DNA of 64,000 nucleotides, taken from assembly GCF_001436415.1 (NCBI RefSeq), contig NZ_AYZB01000020.1, positions 17,782 to 81,781 on the forward strand, in the 5' to 3' direction. The position numbers and the translations under genes were made by a program. How positions within the stretch are numbered: position 1 is the first letter of the stretch; each line of letters starts with the position of its first letter. Source of the DNA: Latilactobacillus graminis DSM 20719 (lineage in GTDB: Bacteria > Bacillota > Bacilli > Lactobacillales > Lactobacillaceae). The notes beneath the pieces were generated by a model. The model did not search any database and was not told the DNA's origin. It was given only the letters and a program-made list of their open reading frames with translations. Of this stretch, positions 37,453 through 46,895 are shown one piece after another.

Positions 37453-39321
37453 ATGCAATATCAAGCATTAAATAATAAGATTATCGAATTAGTAGGCGGT
37501 AAAGAGAATATCCAAGCGGTTGTGCATTGTATGACAAGATTGAGATTTACTTTAAAGGATAGAGAAAAAGCTGATACAGAGGCACTCAAGTCAATCGACG
37601 ATGTTATCGATGTGGTTAATAATAATGTCTCGTATCAAATCATTATCGGCACGCATGTTGCTGATGTCTACGATGAGTTAGTGACAATGCTTGGTATCAA
37701 AAATAATACAGACGAGATTGTAGCCGATAAACCGAAAAAGAATATTGTCAAATCGATTTTGGATGTTGTTTCAGAATCAATGACTCCGATTCTAGAACCA
37801 ATTATTTGTGCGGGATTATTAGCAGCATTATTATCGATTATCTCGTTGACCGGGATTATATCAGTTGATAGTTCGACCTATAAGATATTCGATGCACTAA
37901 GAACAGCTGTATTTTATTTTCTGCCAATTTTAATGGCAATGAGTAGTGCCAAACGACTCGGTGCAAGTCCTTATTTAGCAGTTGCGCTGGCCGCGACAAT
38001 CTTATCGGCACCCATTAATGGCGTCGCGGGCTTAACGTTATTTGCAATTCCGTTGCCACAAATTACGTATGCTAATAGTTTTATTCCCATTTTATTAGCA
38101 GTTTGGTTTATGGGATACGTTACTAAATTTGTTAAAAAAATCGTTCCTAATACACTGCAATACTTTCTGACGCCACTTTTGATTATGCTCATCACGTTAC
38201 CAGCAACGTTAATCGTCTTTGGACCATTAGGCTATTATCTGGGTGAAGGCATTATTCAGTTTTTCAATTTATTAATGAAATATGTTGGTAGTTGGTTTGT
38301 GATGATGCTTTACTCAGCATTGCAACCGTTCATTGTAATGCTCGGCGCAGGGAACTTCATTATGCCAGTGGTTGCCGCTTTAATTGCGTCCGACGGGTAT
38401 GATCCAGCATTTATTTCATCAGCAACAATCTCTGATATTGCTGTCGGTGGCGCAATGTTGGGCTATTTCTTGAAAACTCGAAACAGTAAGCAGAAACAAT
38501 TATTTGGAACAGTTACCCTGTCAGCAATATTGGGGGTAACTGAACCAGCTATTTACGGGGTTTTTGTTAAATTTAGACGCCCATTTATCGCTGTCATGAT
38601 TGGTGGCGGACTAGGGGGGCTTTTTGCTGGATTGACTGGTGTTAAAGCCTACTCTATTGCATGGGGGTTATTCGGATTGCCGGCTTATATTGGTAAGGGC
38701 GATTTTATGAACTTATGGTTGATGGTCACTGCCGTCATTATTAGTTTTGTAGGAGCGGCAATTGCTGCATATGTCTTAGGTATTCCTGCTGAAGATGGTA
38801 TTCCGAGTCAAGAATCGGTCATCAAGCCCAAAAAATTACAAGCGGATAGTGAATCTCACTATACAACGCTATCCGTTGATAGTGTTGTGGATGGTAAATT
38901 AGTTCAGCTATCAGAAATTAACGACGCTGCGTTTTCAAGTGGCGCGATGGGTAAAGGGGTTGGCATATACCCTAACGTTAATCAAATTGCATCGCCGGTT
39001 ACAGGAACGATCACGGCTGTTTTCCCAACTAAACATGCCTTAGGAATCACCGGAAGTGATGGTGTTGAAGTACTAGTCCATATCGGGATTGATACCGTTG
39101 AATTAGAAGGACAATATTTTGAGGTGCTTGTCAAACAAGGTGATACCATTGAGAGTGGCCAACCGATCGCCAATGTTGATTTTGAAAAAGTGAAAGCAGC
39201 CGGGTATGAAATACCTGTGATAATTATTATTACCAATACAAACGAATATCTCGATATTATTCCAATTGCAGATAAAGATGTAAAGGTGAATGAATCAGTA
39301 ATGAATATTATTTTAAGGTAG
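37453..39321 (+). CDS. Beta-glucoside PTS transporter subunit IIBCA
   Basis: A 622-residue membrane permease that takes up and phosphorylates aryl-beta-glucosides or cellobiose-like sugars. IIB comes first with the phosphorylated Cys26 in VVHCMTRLRF. The IIC channel spans about residues 100-440 with ten or so helices, including GVTEPAIYGV. IIA follows from about 490 with the active His near residue 543 in VLVHIGIDTVEL. Order B-C-A is typical of BglP. It starts two bases after the bglG stop and is followed after eight bases by the GH1 gene. Confidence 0.95.
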   Translation: MQYQALNNKIIELVGGKENIQAVVHCMTRLRFTLKDREKADTEALKSIDDVIDVVNNNVSYQIIIGTHVADVYDELVTMLGIKNNTDEIVADKPKKNIVKSILDVVSESMTPILEPIICAGLLAALLSIISLTGIISVDSSTYKIFDALRTAVFYFLPILMAMSSAKRLGASPYLAVALAATILSAPINGVAGLTLFAIPLPQITYANSFIPILLAVWFMGYVTKFVKKIVPNTLQYFLTPLLIMLITLPATLIVFGPLGYYLGEGIIQFFNLLMKYVGSWFVMMLYSALQPFIVMLGAGNFIMPVVAALIASDGYDPAFISSATISDIAVGGAMLGYFLKTRNSKQKQLFGTVTLSAILGVTEPAIYGVFVKFRRPFIAVMIGGGLGGLFAGLTGVKAYSIAWGLFGLPAYIGKGDFMNLWLMVTAVIISFVGAAIAAYVLGIPAEDGIPSQESVIKPKKLQADSESHYTTLSVDSVVDGKLVQLSEINDAAFSSGAMGKGVGIYPNVNQIASPVTGTITAVFPTKHALGITGSDGVEVLVHIGIDTVELEGQYFEVLVKQGDTIESGQPIANVDFEKVKAAGYEIPVIIIITNTNEYLDIIPIADKDVKVNESVMNIILR

Positions 39322-39329
39322 GGATATAA

Positions 39330-40760
<1,431 letters not shown>

Positions 40761-40811
40761 AGCCGTACTAACTAGTACCGCATTGGTTAATTTAACCTGT
40801 GAAAAATAAGT

Positions 40812-40860
40812 AACCTCCACCCCGAGTGAAACCAACGTTTCGCTCGGGGTGGGGGTTTTT
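40812..40860 (+). terminator. Terminator of the beta-glucoside operon
   Basis: A 20-bp GC-rich stem (ACCTCCACCCCGAG.GAAAC/GTTTCGCTCGGGGTGGGGGT) with CAAC loop and T5. Confidence 0.9.
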
Positions 40861-40926
40861 GAATCCTGTGGTTTTTGCCAATTAGCCAGTGCGTAATATG
40901 GGGAAGAGTGGCTGAAATTTTTATCG

Positions 40927-40955
40927 TTGACAGATGTAAACACAAGCGGTATGCT
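40927..40955 (+). promoter_or_regulatory. SigmaA promoter of the copper operon
   Basis: -35 TTGACA, 17 bases, -10 TATGCT. Cop boxes overlap the -35 and the start region. Confidence 0.85.
40929..40938 (+). promoter_or_regulatory. Cop box 1 (CopY operator, one mismatch)
   Basis: GACAGATGTA against consensus TACANNTGTA; overlaps the -35 hexamer. Confidence 0.65.
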
Positions 40956-40967
40956 TATTACATGAAC

Positions 40968-40977
40968 TACAGTTGTA
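40968..40977 (+). promoter_or_regulatory. Cop box 2 (CopY operator, perfect)
   Basis: TACAGTTGTA matches TACANNTGTA exactly, 13 bases beyond the -10 and 20 before the copY start. Confidence 0.85.
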
Positions 40978-40997
40978 GACGAAATAGGTGAGCGATG

Positions 40998-41450
40998 ATG
41001 ACGACTGCAAAAATTAATTTAACCCCTGCTGAATGGGAAATAATGCGAATTATTTGGACTAAAGGTGCGATTACTAGTAATGAAGTAATCACTTTAATTC
41101 AAGGTAAAAAGAACTGGTCAGAATCAACGATCAAGACATTATTACGGCGGTTGGTAAAAAAAACAGCCTTGGCAACCGCTAAAGTGGGACGGAAATTTAT
41201 CTATTCGGCAGAAATTGATGAAAATAGTGCAATTGATCAAATCACTGATGATACTTTTAGCCGGCTATGTGAAATGAAAAAGGGGGCTGAGTTAGCCAAA
41301 TTAATTACCAGCACAACACTCAGTAAACATGATATTCAAACGATGCAGGCCATTTTGGCTAAAAAACTAGCAACCGCCCCTGAAAAAGTGGCTTGTAATT
41401 GTTTATCAGGAGAAAATCAATGCGATCCAAAATATTGTGAAGTAGAATAA
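40998..41450 (+). CDS. copY: CopY-type copper-responsive repressor
   Basis: A 150-residue BlaI/MecI/CopY winged-helix repressor. The DNA-binding half (residues 5-75) reads LTPAEWEIMRIIWTKGAIT, then WSESTIKTLLRRLVKK. The C-terminal tail CNCLSGENQCDPKYC holds four cysteines for Cu(I)/Zn(II) binding, spaced differently from the classic CxCx4CxC. Copper would displace zinc and release the operator. Two adjacent ATGs exist (40995, 40998); the second has better spacing from AGGTGAG. It leads a four-gene copper operon with cop boxes upstream. Confidence 0.92.
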   Translation: MTTAKINLTPAEWEIMRIIWTKGAITSNEVITLIQGKKNWSESTIKTLLRRLVKKTALATAKVGRKFIYSAEIDENSAIDQITDDTFSRLCEMKKGAELAKLITSTTLSKHDIQTMQAILAKKLATAPEKVACNCLSGENQCDPKYCEVE

Positions 41451-41465
41451 ATAAGGAGAATTGAC

Positions 41466-41837
41466 ATGGTAAAAATGATAGTTTTAATCGTGGGTTTATT
41501 ATTAATTGGGTTTATTATCTGGTGGTTTTTTGGAAAACACAAAATTGATACGACGACTGCCGCAGTTCAGCATAATCAACAAACCATCAATATTGAAGTT
41601 AAGGGCGGTTATTCCCCTGAAAGAGTCGTTTTAAAAAAGGGTGTGCCGGCAGTTTTGAATTTTAATCGAAAAGACTCATCAAGTTGCTTAGATCGAGTTG
41701 TTTTTCCGGATTTTGGGATTAACCAAGAACTACCACAAAATCAACCACAGACAGTCAAGATTGATACTAGCAAACCGGGTACTTATCAATGGGCTTGCGG
41801 CATGGATATGTTTCATGGTGAATTAATTATTAAATAA
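41466..41837 (+). CDS. Membrane-anchored cupredoxin-domain protein
   Basis: 123 residues: an N-terminal helix (MIVLIVGLLLIGFIIWWFF) and an outward cupredoxin-like domain. Possible copper ligands are the Cys in DSSSCLDRVVF and the C-terminal CGMDMFHGEL set (Cys, Met, His). It probably binds copper at the membrane and passes it to or from the ATPase. AAGGAG gives a clear start. It is homologous to the next gene, which lacks the anchor. Confidence 0.85.
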   Translation: MVKMIVLIVGLLLIGFIIWWFFGKHKIDTTTAAVQHNQQTINIEVKGGYSPERVVLKKGVPAVLNFNRKDSSSCLDRVVFPDFGINQELPQNQPQTVKIDTSKPGTYQWACGMDMFHGELIIK

Positions 41838-41861
41838 AAAGATTTAACGGAGGCAATACAA

Positions 41862-42137
41862 ATGACACAAGCAATTCAAAAAGCAGCGATTCAAGTTGCG
41901 GGTGGTTACAATCCAGAAATGATTACCCTTAAACAAGGGGTACCAGCCGAATTGACCTTTACGAGAACTTCGGATCAAGGCTGTTTAGATGTGGTACATT
42001 CGACCAGTTTAGGTTTTGAAAAAGATTTAACTTTAGGAGTACCACAAATGGTGAATATTCCAACTGATCAAGTCGGTGAATTTGATTTTAGTTGTGGCAT
42101 GGATATGTTCCATGGAAAGGTGGTCATTGAAAAATGA
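41862..42137 (+). CDS. Soluble cupredoxin-domain protein (candidate copper chaperone)
   Basis: 91 residues with the same core as the preceding protein: GGYNPEMITLKQGVPAELTF, QGCLDVVHS and SCGMDMFHGKV. No signal peptide or helix, so it should be cytoplasmic, unusual for a cupredoxin fold. GGAGGC precedes the ATG, and the stop overlaps the ATPase ATG by four bases. It could replace the missing N-terminal metal-binding domain of that ATPase. Function is inferred from neighbours and ligand residues. Confidence 0.82.
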   Translation: MTQAIQKAAIQVAGGYNPEMITLKQGVPAELTFTRTSDQGCLDVVHSTSLGFEKDLTLGVPQMVNIPTDQVGEFDFSCGMDMFHGKVVIEK

Positions 42138-44062
42138 AAATTGTTACGCGCTTTTGGATCTCGTTGATTTTTTCATTGCCGATGTTGCTTGAAATGCTCT
42201 TAATGCCACTTACGGGATGGATGTTACCTGGTGGTCAATGGACAATGTTAATTTTGACGACGGTTGTGATGGTGATTTCAGCGCGTCCTTTTATTCAAAG
42301 TGCTGTTGCTTCATTTAAAAAGCACCATTCGAACATGGATACGTTAGTGGCAATTGGAACGGCAACCGCTTATTTTTTCAGTATTTATGCGATGTTTAAT
42401 CATCAAGCTGTTTTCTTTGAGAGTGCGGCTTTTGTGATTACTTTTGTCCTATTAGGCCAAGTTTTTGAAGAAAAAATGCGGCATAATGCTTCGAATGCCA
42501 TTGAAAAATTAGTCGACTTGCAAGCTAAAGAGGCTGAGGTGATTCGTAATGGTCAAGTTATTCGAGTGCCAATTACAGAAGTCGTTAAAGGCGACTTATT
42601 ACGTGTCAAACCGGGGCAAAAAATTGCGGTCGATGGGGTTATTACAGATGGTAATTCAACCATTGATGAGTCTATGGTCACTGGAGAAAGTATGCCAGTT
42701 GAAAAAAAGGCTGGCGATCATGTGATTGGTTCAACTATTAATAGTACAGGGACTTTTACCTTTGAAGCTGAAAAAGTTGGTAATGATACGATGCTGGCGC
42801 AAATTGTCGATTTGGTTAAAAAAGCCCAGAATAGTCATGCACCGATTCAAAATTTAACTGATAAAGTTTCTGATGTTTTTGTACCGGTGGTATTAATTAT
42901 TGCAATTGCCACTTTTTTGATTTGGTATGTTTTCTTAGGTGCGGCTTTAGGGCAAGCGTTGATTTTTGCGGTCTCAGTAGTCGTAATTGCCTGCCCATGT
43001 GCGCTGGGTTTAGCGACACCAACGGCCTTAATGGTTGGGACTGGTCGTGGTGCCAAAATGGGGATTCTAATTAAAAACGGTGAAGTTTTGGAAGAAGTTA
43101 ATGATATTCAAACGGTTGTCTTCGATAAAACGGGGACAATTACTGTCGGAAAGCCCAAAGTAACAGATGTGATTGGCGATCAAGCCAAGATTATTGGACT
43201 AGCTGCTGGCTTAGAAACGTCATCAGAACATCCGTTAGCCACTGCCATTTTGGATCAAGCCCAAGCCTTAGAAATTAATGTGCCCCAAGTGACTAATTTT
43301 AAAGCGCTTGAAGGTCGCGGGGTTGAAGCTGTTGTTAATGGGCAACGTGCCTTTGTTGGGAATCAACGTTTATTGACAGATTCTGAGATTAATTCACAAC
43401 TAAAAGCTGAAATTACCCGATTGCAAAATGAAGCTAAAACGGTTGTATTTGTCGGATTGGGTAATGAAATTATCGGCTTAATTGCGATTCAAGATACGCC
43501 AAAAACAACTTCTAAAGAAGCAATCGCGGCATTAAAAGCACGTGGTTTGAAGACAGTGATGTTAACTGGTGATAATCAACATGTTGCTCAAGCAATTGCT
43601 GATCAAGTAGGGATTGATGAGGTCATTGCCGATGTTTTGCCAAGTGATAAAGCAGCACATGTTGCTGAATTAAAAGCGCATGGTAAAGTGGCTTTTGTCG
43701 GTGATGGGATTAATGATGCACCGGCTTTGACTGCTGCTGATGTTGGAATTGCTATGGGGTCTGGAACGGATATTGCAATTGAATCTGGTGGAATTATCTT
43801 AGTGAAAAATGATTTACGCGATGTTGATCTGGCTTTAGCACTGAGCAAAAAAACGTTTAATCGTATCAGATTAAATCTTTTCTGGGCTTTTGTGTATAAT
43901 GTCTTAGGGATTCCGGTGGCAACCGGTGTCTTTTATACATTCGGCTTAATTTTAAGCCCTGAATTTGCTGGGTTGGCGATGGCTCTTAGTTCATTGTCGG
44001 TTGTGACAAGTTCAGTACTTCTAAATAAAGCTAAGTTATCATCGAAAATTGTACGTGCTTGA
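42134..44062 (+). CDS. Copper-exporting P1B-type ATPase lacking an HMA domain
   Basis: A 642-residue membrane pump. Eight helices are expected; the ion motif is CPC in VVIACPCALGLATPTA. Other marks: HSNMDTLVAIGT, actuator TGES, DKTGTIT (phosphorylated Asp), SSEHPLA (SEHP), MLTGDN and GDGINDAPAL. It is close to CopB/CopA pumps but begins directly with the first helix (TRFWISLIFSLPMLLEML), with neither an HMA domain nor a His-rich tail. Metal sensing or delivery may depend on the two cupredoxins encoded just upstream. Translationally coupled by ATGA overlap. Confidence 0.93.
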   Translation: MKIVTRFWISLIFSLPMLLEMLLMPLTGWMLPGGQWTMLILTTVVMVISARPFIQSAVASFKKHHSNMDTLVAIGTATAYFFSIYAMFNHQAVFFESAAFVITFVLLGQVFEEKMRHNASNAIEKLVDLQAKEAEVIRNGQVIRVPITEVVKGDLLRVKPGQKIAVDGVITDGNSTIDESMVTGESMPVEKKAGDHVIGSTINSTGTFTFEAEKVGNDTMLAQIVDLVKKAQNSHAPIQNLTDKVSDVFVPVVLIIAIATFLIWYVFLGAALGQALIFAVSVVVIACPCALGLATPTALMVGTGRGAKMGILIKNGEVLEEVNDIQTVVFDKTGTITVGKPKVTDVIGDQAKIIGLAAGLETSSEHPLATAILDQAQALEINVPQVTNFKALEGRGVEAVVNGQRAFVGNQRLLTDSEINSQLKAEITRLQNEAKTVVFVGLGNEIIGLIAIQDTPKTTSKEAIAALKARGLKTVMLTGDNQHVAQAIADQVGIDEVIADVLPSDKAAHVAELKAHGKVAFVGDGINDAPALTAADVGIAMGSGTDIAIESGGIILVKNDLRDVDLALALSKKTFNRIRLNLFWAFVYNVLGIPVATGVFYTFGLILSPEFAGLAMALSSLSVVTSSVLLNKAKLSSKIVRA

Positions 44063-44080
44063 TGGACTGTATTGTGCAGT

Positions 44081-44122
44081 GAACCGTCGTGATTGGTTAA
44101 AACTAATCACGACGGTTTTTTT
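44081..44122 (+). terminator. Terminator of the copper operon
   Basis: AACCGTCGTGATTGGTT/AACTAATCACGACGGTT hairpin with T7. Confidence 0.9.
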
Positions 44123-44250
44123 GTGGGGAAATCGTGTGCTAAAAGTTAAATATGGCTGGCAAACCGCTTTTTTGGGGGAAATGTTTTACGTGAAACATGT
44201 TGAAATGGTGTTTCACAGATTATTATAAAAGTTAGCCAAAGCTAAAATAT

Positions 44251-44279
44251 TTGTTAATTTGCGTAAATTCTTGTATGCT
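44251..44279 (+). promoter_or_regulatory. SigmaA promoter of the metal ABC operon
   Basis: -35 TTGTTA, 17 bases, -10 TATGCT. Confidence 0.7.
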
Positions 44280-44292
44280 GTAGAAGAATAAG

Positions 44293-44306
44293 TTAGGTTT
44301 ACCTAA
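44293..44306 (+). promoter_or_regulatory. MntR/DtxR-type operator
   Basis: TTAGGTTTACCTAA, a palindrome with TTAGGT/ACCTAA arms, 13 bases beyond the -10 and 18 before the first gene. It resembles MntR boxes of Firmicutes (AGGTTNACCT core), so Mn2+-dependent repression is likely. Confidence 0.78.
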
Positions 44307-44323
44307 AAGAATGGAGGCGTTTT

Positions 44324-45064
44324 ATGTTAGTGGTTAAAAACCTCACTGTTGCTTATGATGATTCACCAGTATTGACTGATGTTACTGTACATTTTGATGC
44401 GGGTAAGATTACTGGTATTATTGGCCCCAATGGCGCGGGCAAATCAACACTCATTAAGGCTATTTTGGGTTTGATTAAGGTCCGGCAAGGTTCAGTTTTA
44501 TATCAAGATTGCCCAATTCACACAATTCAAAAGCAAATCGCTTATGTTGAACAGCGAAAAGATTTAGATTTAAATTTTCCAATCAACGTTTTTGACGTTG
44601 TGTTAACGGGAACTTACGGTCAGCTTGGTGTCTTTCATAATCCAGGGCAAAAAGCAAAGCAGGCCAGTCTCGCGGCGCTCGAACAAGTTGGGTTAAGTGC
44701 TTTTTCAAAGCGACAGATTGGCCAACTATCAGGCGGTCAGTTACAGCGTGTCTTTGTTGCGCGGGCGATTGTCCAGGAAGCAGCGATCATTATTTTAGAT
44801 GAACCATTCGTGGGGATTGACTTACAAAGTGAGACTGCAATTATGGGCATTATGAAGCAGTGGCGCGATGCAGGCAAGACCATTATTGTCATTCATCATG
44901 ATTTGAATAAGGTTTCACAATACTTTGATGATCTGGTTGTGATGAATCACGGGGTTGTCGATTATGGGCCAGTCAAAAAAGTTTATAATGCCCAAAATAT
45001 TACGCAGGCCTTTAGTGCTGACTTATCGACGGTCTTATTTGATGATCAGGCGGTGGCAAAATGA
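44324..45064 (+). CDS. Manganese/zinc ABC transporter ATPase
   Basis: 246 residues with Walker A GPNGAGKST, Q-loop VEQRKDLD, signature LSGGQLQRV, Walker B IIILDEPFVGID and H-loop VIHHD. VEQ and FVGID are typical of the Mn/Zn/Fe chelate (MntB/ZnuC) branch. The ATG follows GGAGGC. The stop overlaps the permease ATG by four bases. The MntR-like box upstream favours manganese as substrate. Confidence 0.92.
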   Translation: MLVVKNLTVAYDDSPVLTDVTVHFDAGKITGIIGPNGAGKSTLIKAILGLIKVRQGSVLYQDCPIHTIQKQIAYVEQRKDLDLNFPINVFDVVLTGTYGQLGVFHNPGQKAKQASLAALEQVGLSAFSKRQIGQLSGGQLQRVFVARAIVQEAAIIILDEPFVGIDLQSETAIMGIMKQWRDAGKTIIVIHHDLNKVSQYFDDLVVMNHGVVDYGPVKKVYNAQNITQAFSADLSTVLFDDQAVAK

Positions 45065-45915
45065 CTAGTATCTCAGTTTTTATCAGTGTACTAGGGCGCT
45101 ATGAATTTCTGCAAAGTGCATTATTAACAGCGGTTATGGTCGGGATAATGTCAGGAATTGTCGGTAGTTTTATTATTTTACGCGGTATGTCATTGATGGG
45201 GGATGCGATTTCGCACGCTGTTTTACCAGGGGTTGCTATTGCCTATATGTTAGGGATTAATGTGTTATTGGGGGCTTCAGTCTTTGGTATTTTAGCAGCA
45301 CTCTTAATTGGATTTGTCGCAACCCATAGTAAAATTAAAACGGATACCTCAATTGGGGTTGTTTTTAGTGCATTTTATGCGCTCGGGTTTATCTTAATTT
45401 CACTTGCGGAGAGTGCTACAAATTTGCATCACATTTTATTCGGTAATATTCTTGCTGTGAGTGACCAAGATATTATGACTACTGCGATTGTTCTTGGGTT
45501 AGTGATCCTATTTGTTTCATTTTTCTTTAAAGAATTATTGATTACTTCATTTGATACAACTTATGCGCAAACGTATGGTTTAAAAACACAGGTCCTACAT
45601 TATGGCTTAATGTTGGTTTTAACGCTTGTAACGGTATCGGCATTGCAGACGGTAGGGATCATTTTAGTGGTGGCGATGTTGATTACGCCGGCGGCAACTG
45701 CCTTTTTATGGACAGATCGGTTAGTGGTGATGCTCTTTTTAGCTGCTGGAATTGGTGCGTTAGCGGCAATTAGCGGGCTGTACTTTAGCTATACGTTGAA
45801 TTGGGCATCTGGCCCGGCAATTGTTTTGGCAGCAGCAGTCTTATTCGCGTTTTCATTTATCTGCTCGCCCAAGCAAGGGTTTCTTAAATGGCATCCAAGG
45901 AGGTCAGTAGAATGA
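45061..45915 (+). CDS. Manganese/zinc ABC transporter permease
   Basis: A 284-residue ABC-3 family membrane protein with eight or so helices; conserved LRGMSLMGDAISHAVLPGVAIAY near residue 42 (written here as LRGMSLMGDAISHA and VLPGVAIAY), and DTTYAQTYGL. It transfers Mn2+ or Zn2+ from the binding protein across the membrane. It overlaps both neighbours by four bases, so the three genes are translationally coupled. Confidence 0.93.
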   Translation: MTSISVFISVLGRYEFLQSALLTAVMVGIMSGIVGSFIILRGMSLMGDAISHAVLPGVAIAYMLGINVLLGASVFGILAALLIGFVATHSKIKTDTSIGVVFSAFYALGFILISLAESATNLHHILFGNILAVSDQDIMTTAIVLGLVILFVSFFFKELLITSFDTTYAQTYGLKTQVLHYGLMLVLTLVTVSALQTVGIILVVAMLITPAATAFLWTDRLVVMLFLAAGIGALAAISGLYFSYTLNWASGPAIVLAAAVLFAFSFICSPKQGFLKWHPRRSVE

Positions 45916-46853
45916 AAAAAATGGTAATCACCTTGATGGGCGTTTTATGCTTAGTCGGAGGCGTGTATGGGTTGTTAGACTATCGTGCCCAAGTAAGACA
46001 ATTTCAGACTAGGCGACAGCATAAATTACGAGTGGTCACGACCAATTCGATTCTGGAAGATATGGTGCATAATGTTGGTCAGGAACACATCGAACTTTAC
46101 AGTATTGTTAAGCGCGGGACGGACCCGCATGAATATGAACCGCAACCTACTGATATTGCACAGGCGACTGATGCGGACGTGATTTTCCATAATGGGTTAA
46201 ACCTGGAAACCGGGGGTAATGGTTGGTTTAGTAAGTTGATGAAAATTGCCCATAAGCAGTTTGAAAAAGATGTCTTTGCTGCGAGTAAGGGGATTGAGGT
46301 TCAGCATTTAACCACGAATAAAAATGAACCTGATCCACATGCGTGGTTGAGTTTAGCCAATGGGATTCAGTATGTTGAAAATATTACGACCGTGTTGCAA
46401 GCTAAGGATCCGGCGCATGCAGATGCTTACCGGAAAAATGCGAATCGTTATCGTGCGCAATTACGCCAACTACACCGACAAACGCAAGTCAAATTTGCTG
46501 GTATACCAACTAAACAACGCGTATTAGTAACTTCAGAAGGAGCGTTTAAATATTTTGGGCAGGCCTATCAAGTTACCCCAACATATATTTGGGAAATTAA
46601 TACCGAATCACAAGGGACCCCTGAGCAGATGCAAGCAGTACTCAATAAAATTGCGACTGCCGATGTTAGAAATCTTTTCATTGAAAGTTCGGTATCCCCG
46701 AAATCAATGGGAAAAGTTGCCCAAGAAACAGGGTTGCCGATTTATGCGAAAATTTTTACGGATTCTCTCGCTACCAGTGGGCAGACCGGTGATACTTACT
46801 ATACAATGATGCGATGGAATATCAATCAAATATACGCTGGCCTAGTCGGCTAA
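45912..46853 (+). CDS. Metal ABC transporter substrate-binding protein
   Basis: A 313-residue ZnuA/PsaA-type (cluster A-I) protein. Metal ligands are His in RGTDPHEYEP, His in NEPDPHAWLS, Glu in TSEGAFKYF and the acidic IESSVSP region. The N-terminus has a hydrophobic helix (MVITLMGVLCLVGGVYGLL) but no good lipobox, because the Cys is preceded by Val-Leu, so it may be a membrane-anchored protein and not a lipoprotein. The ATG at 45912 follows AAGGAGG; a longer frame to 45888 lies within the permease. A palindromic terminator follows. Confidence 0.92.
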   Translation: MKKMVITLMGVLCLVGGVYGLLDYRAQVRQFQTRRQHKLRVVTTNSILEDMVHNVGQEHIELYSIVKRGTDPHEYEPQPTDIAQATDADVIFHNGLNLETGGNGWFSKLMKIAHKQFEKDVFAASKGIEVQHLTTNKNEPDPHAWLSLANGIQYVENITTVLQAKDPAHADAYRKNANRYRAQLRQLHRQTQVKFAGIPTKQRVLVTSEGAFKYFGQAYQVTPTYIWEINTESQGTPEQMQAVLNKIATADVRNLFIESSVSPKSMGKVAQETGLPIYAKIFTDSLATSGQTGDTYYTMMRWNINQIYAGLVG

Positions 46854-46892
46854 TAAAAGGGACCACAAAATTAATTTTGTGGTCCCTTTTAT
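46854..46892. terminator. Bidirectional terminator
   Basis: AAAAGGGACCACAAAATT and its complement form a perfect palindrome; convergent genes on both sides end at it. Confidence 0.9.
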
Positions 46893-46895
46893 TAG

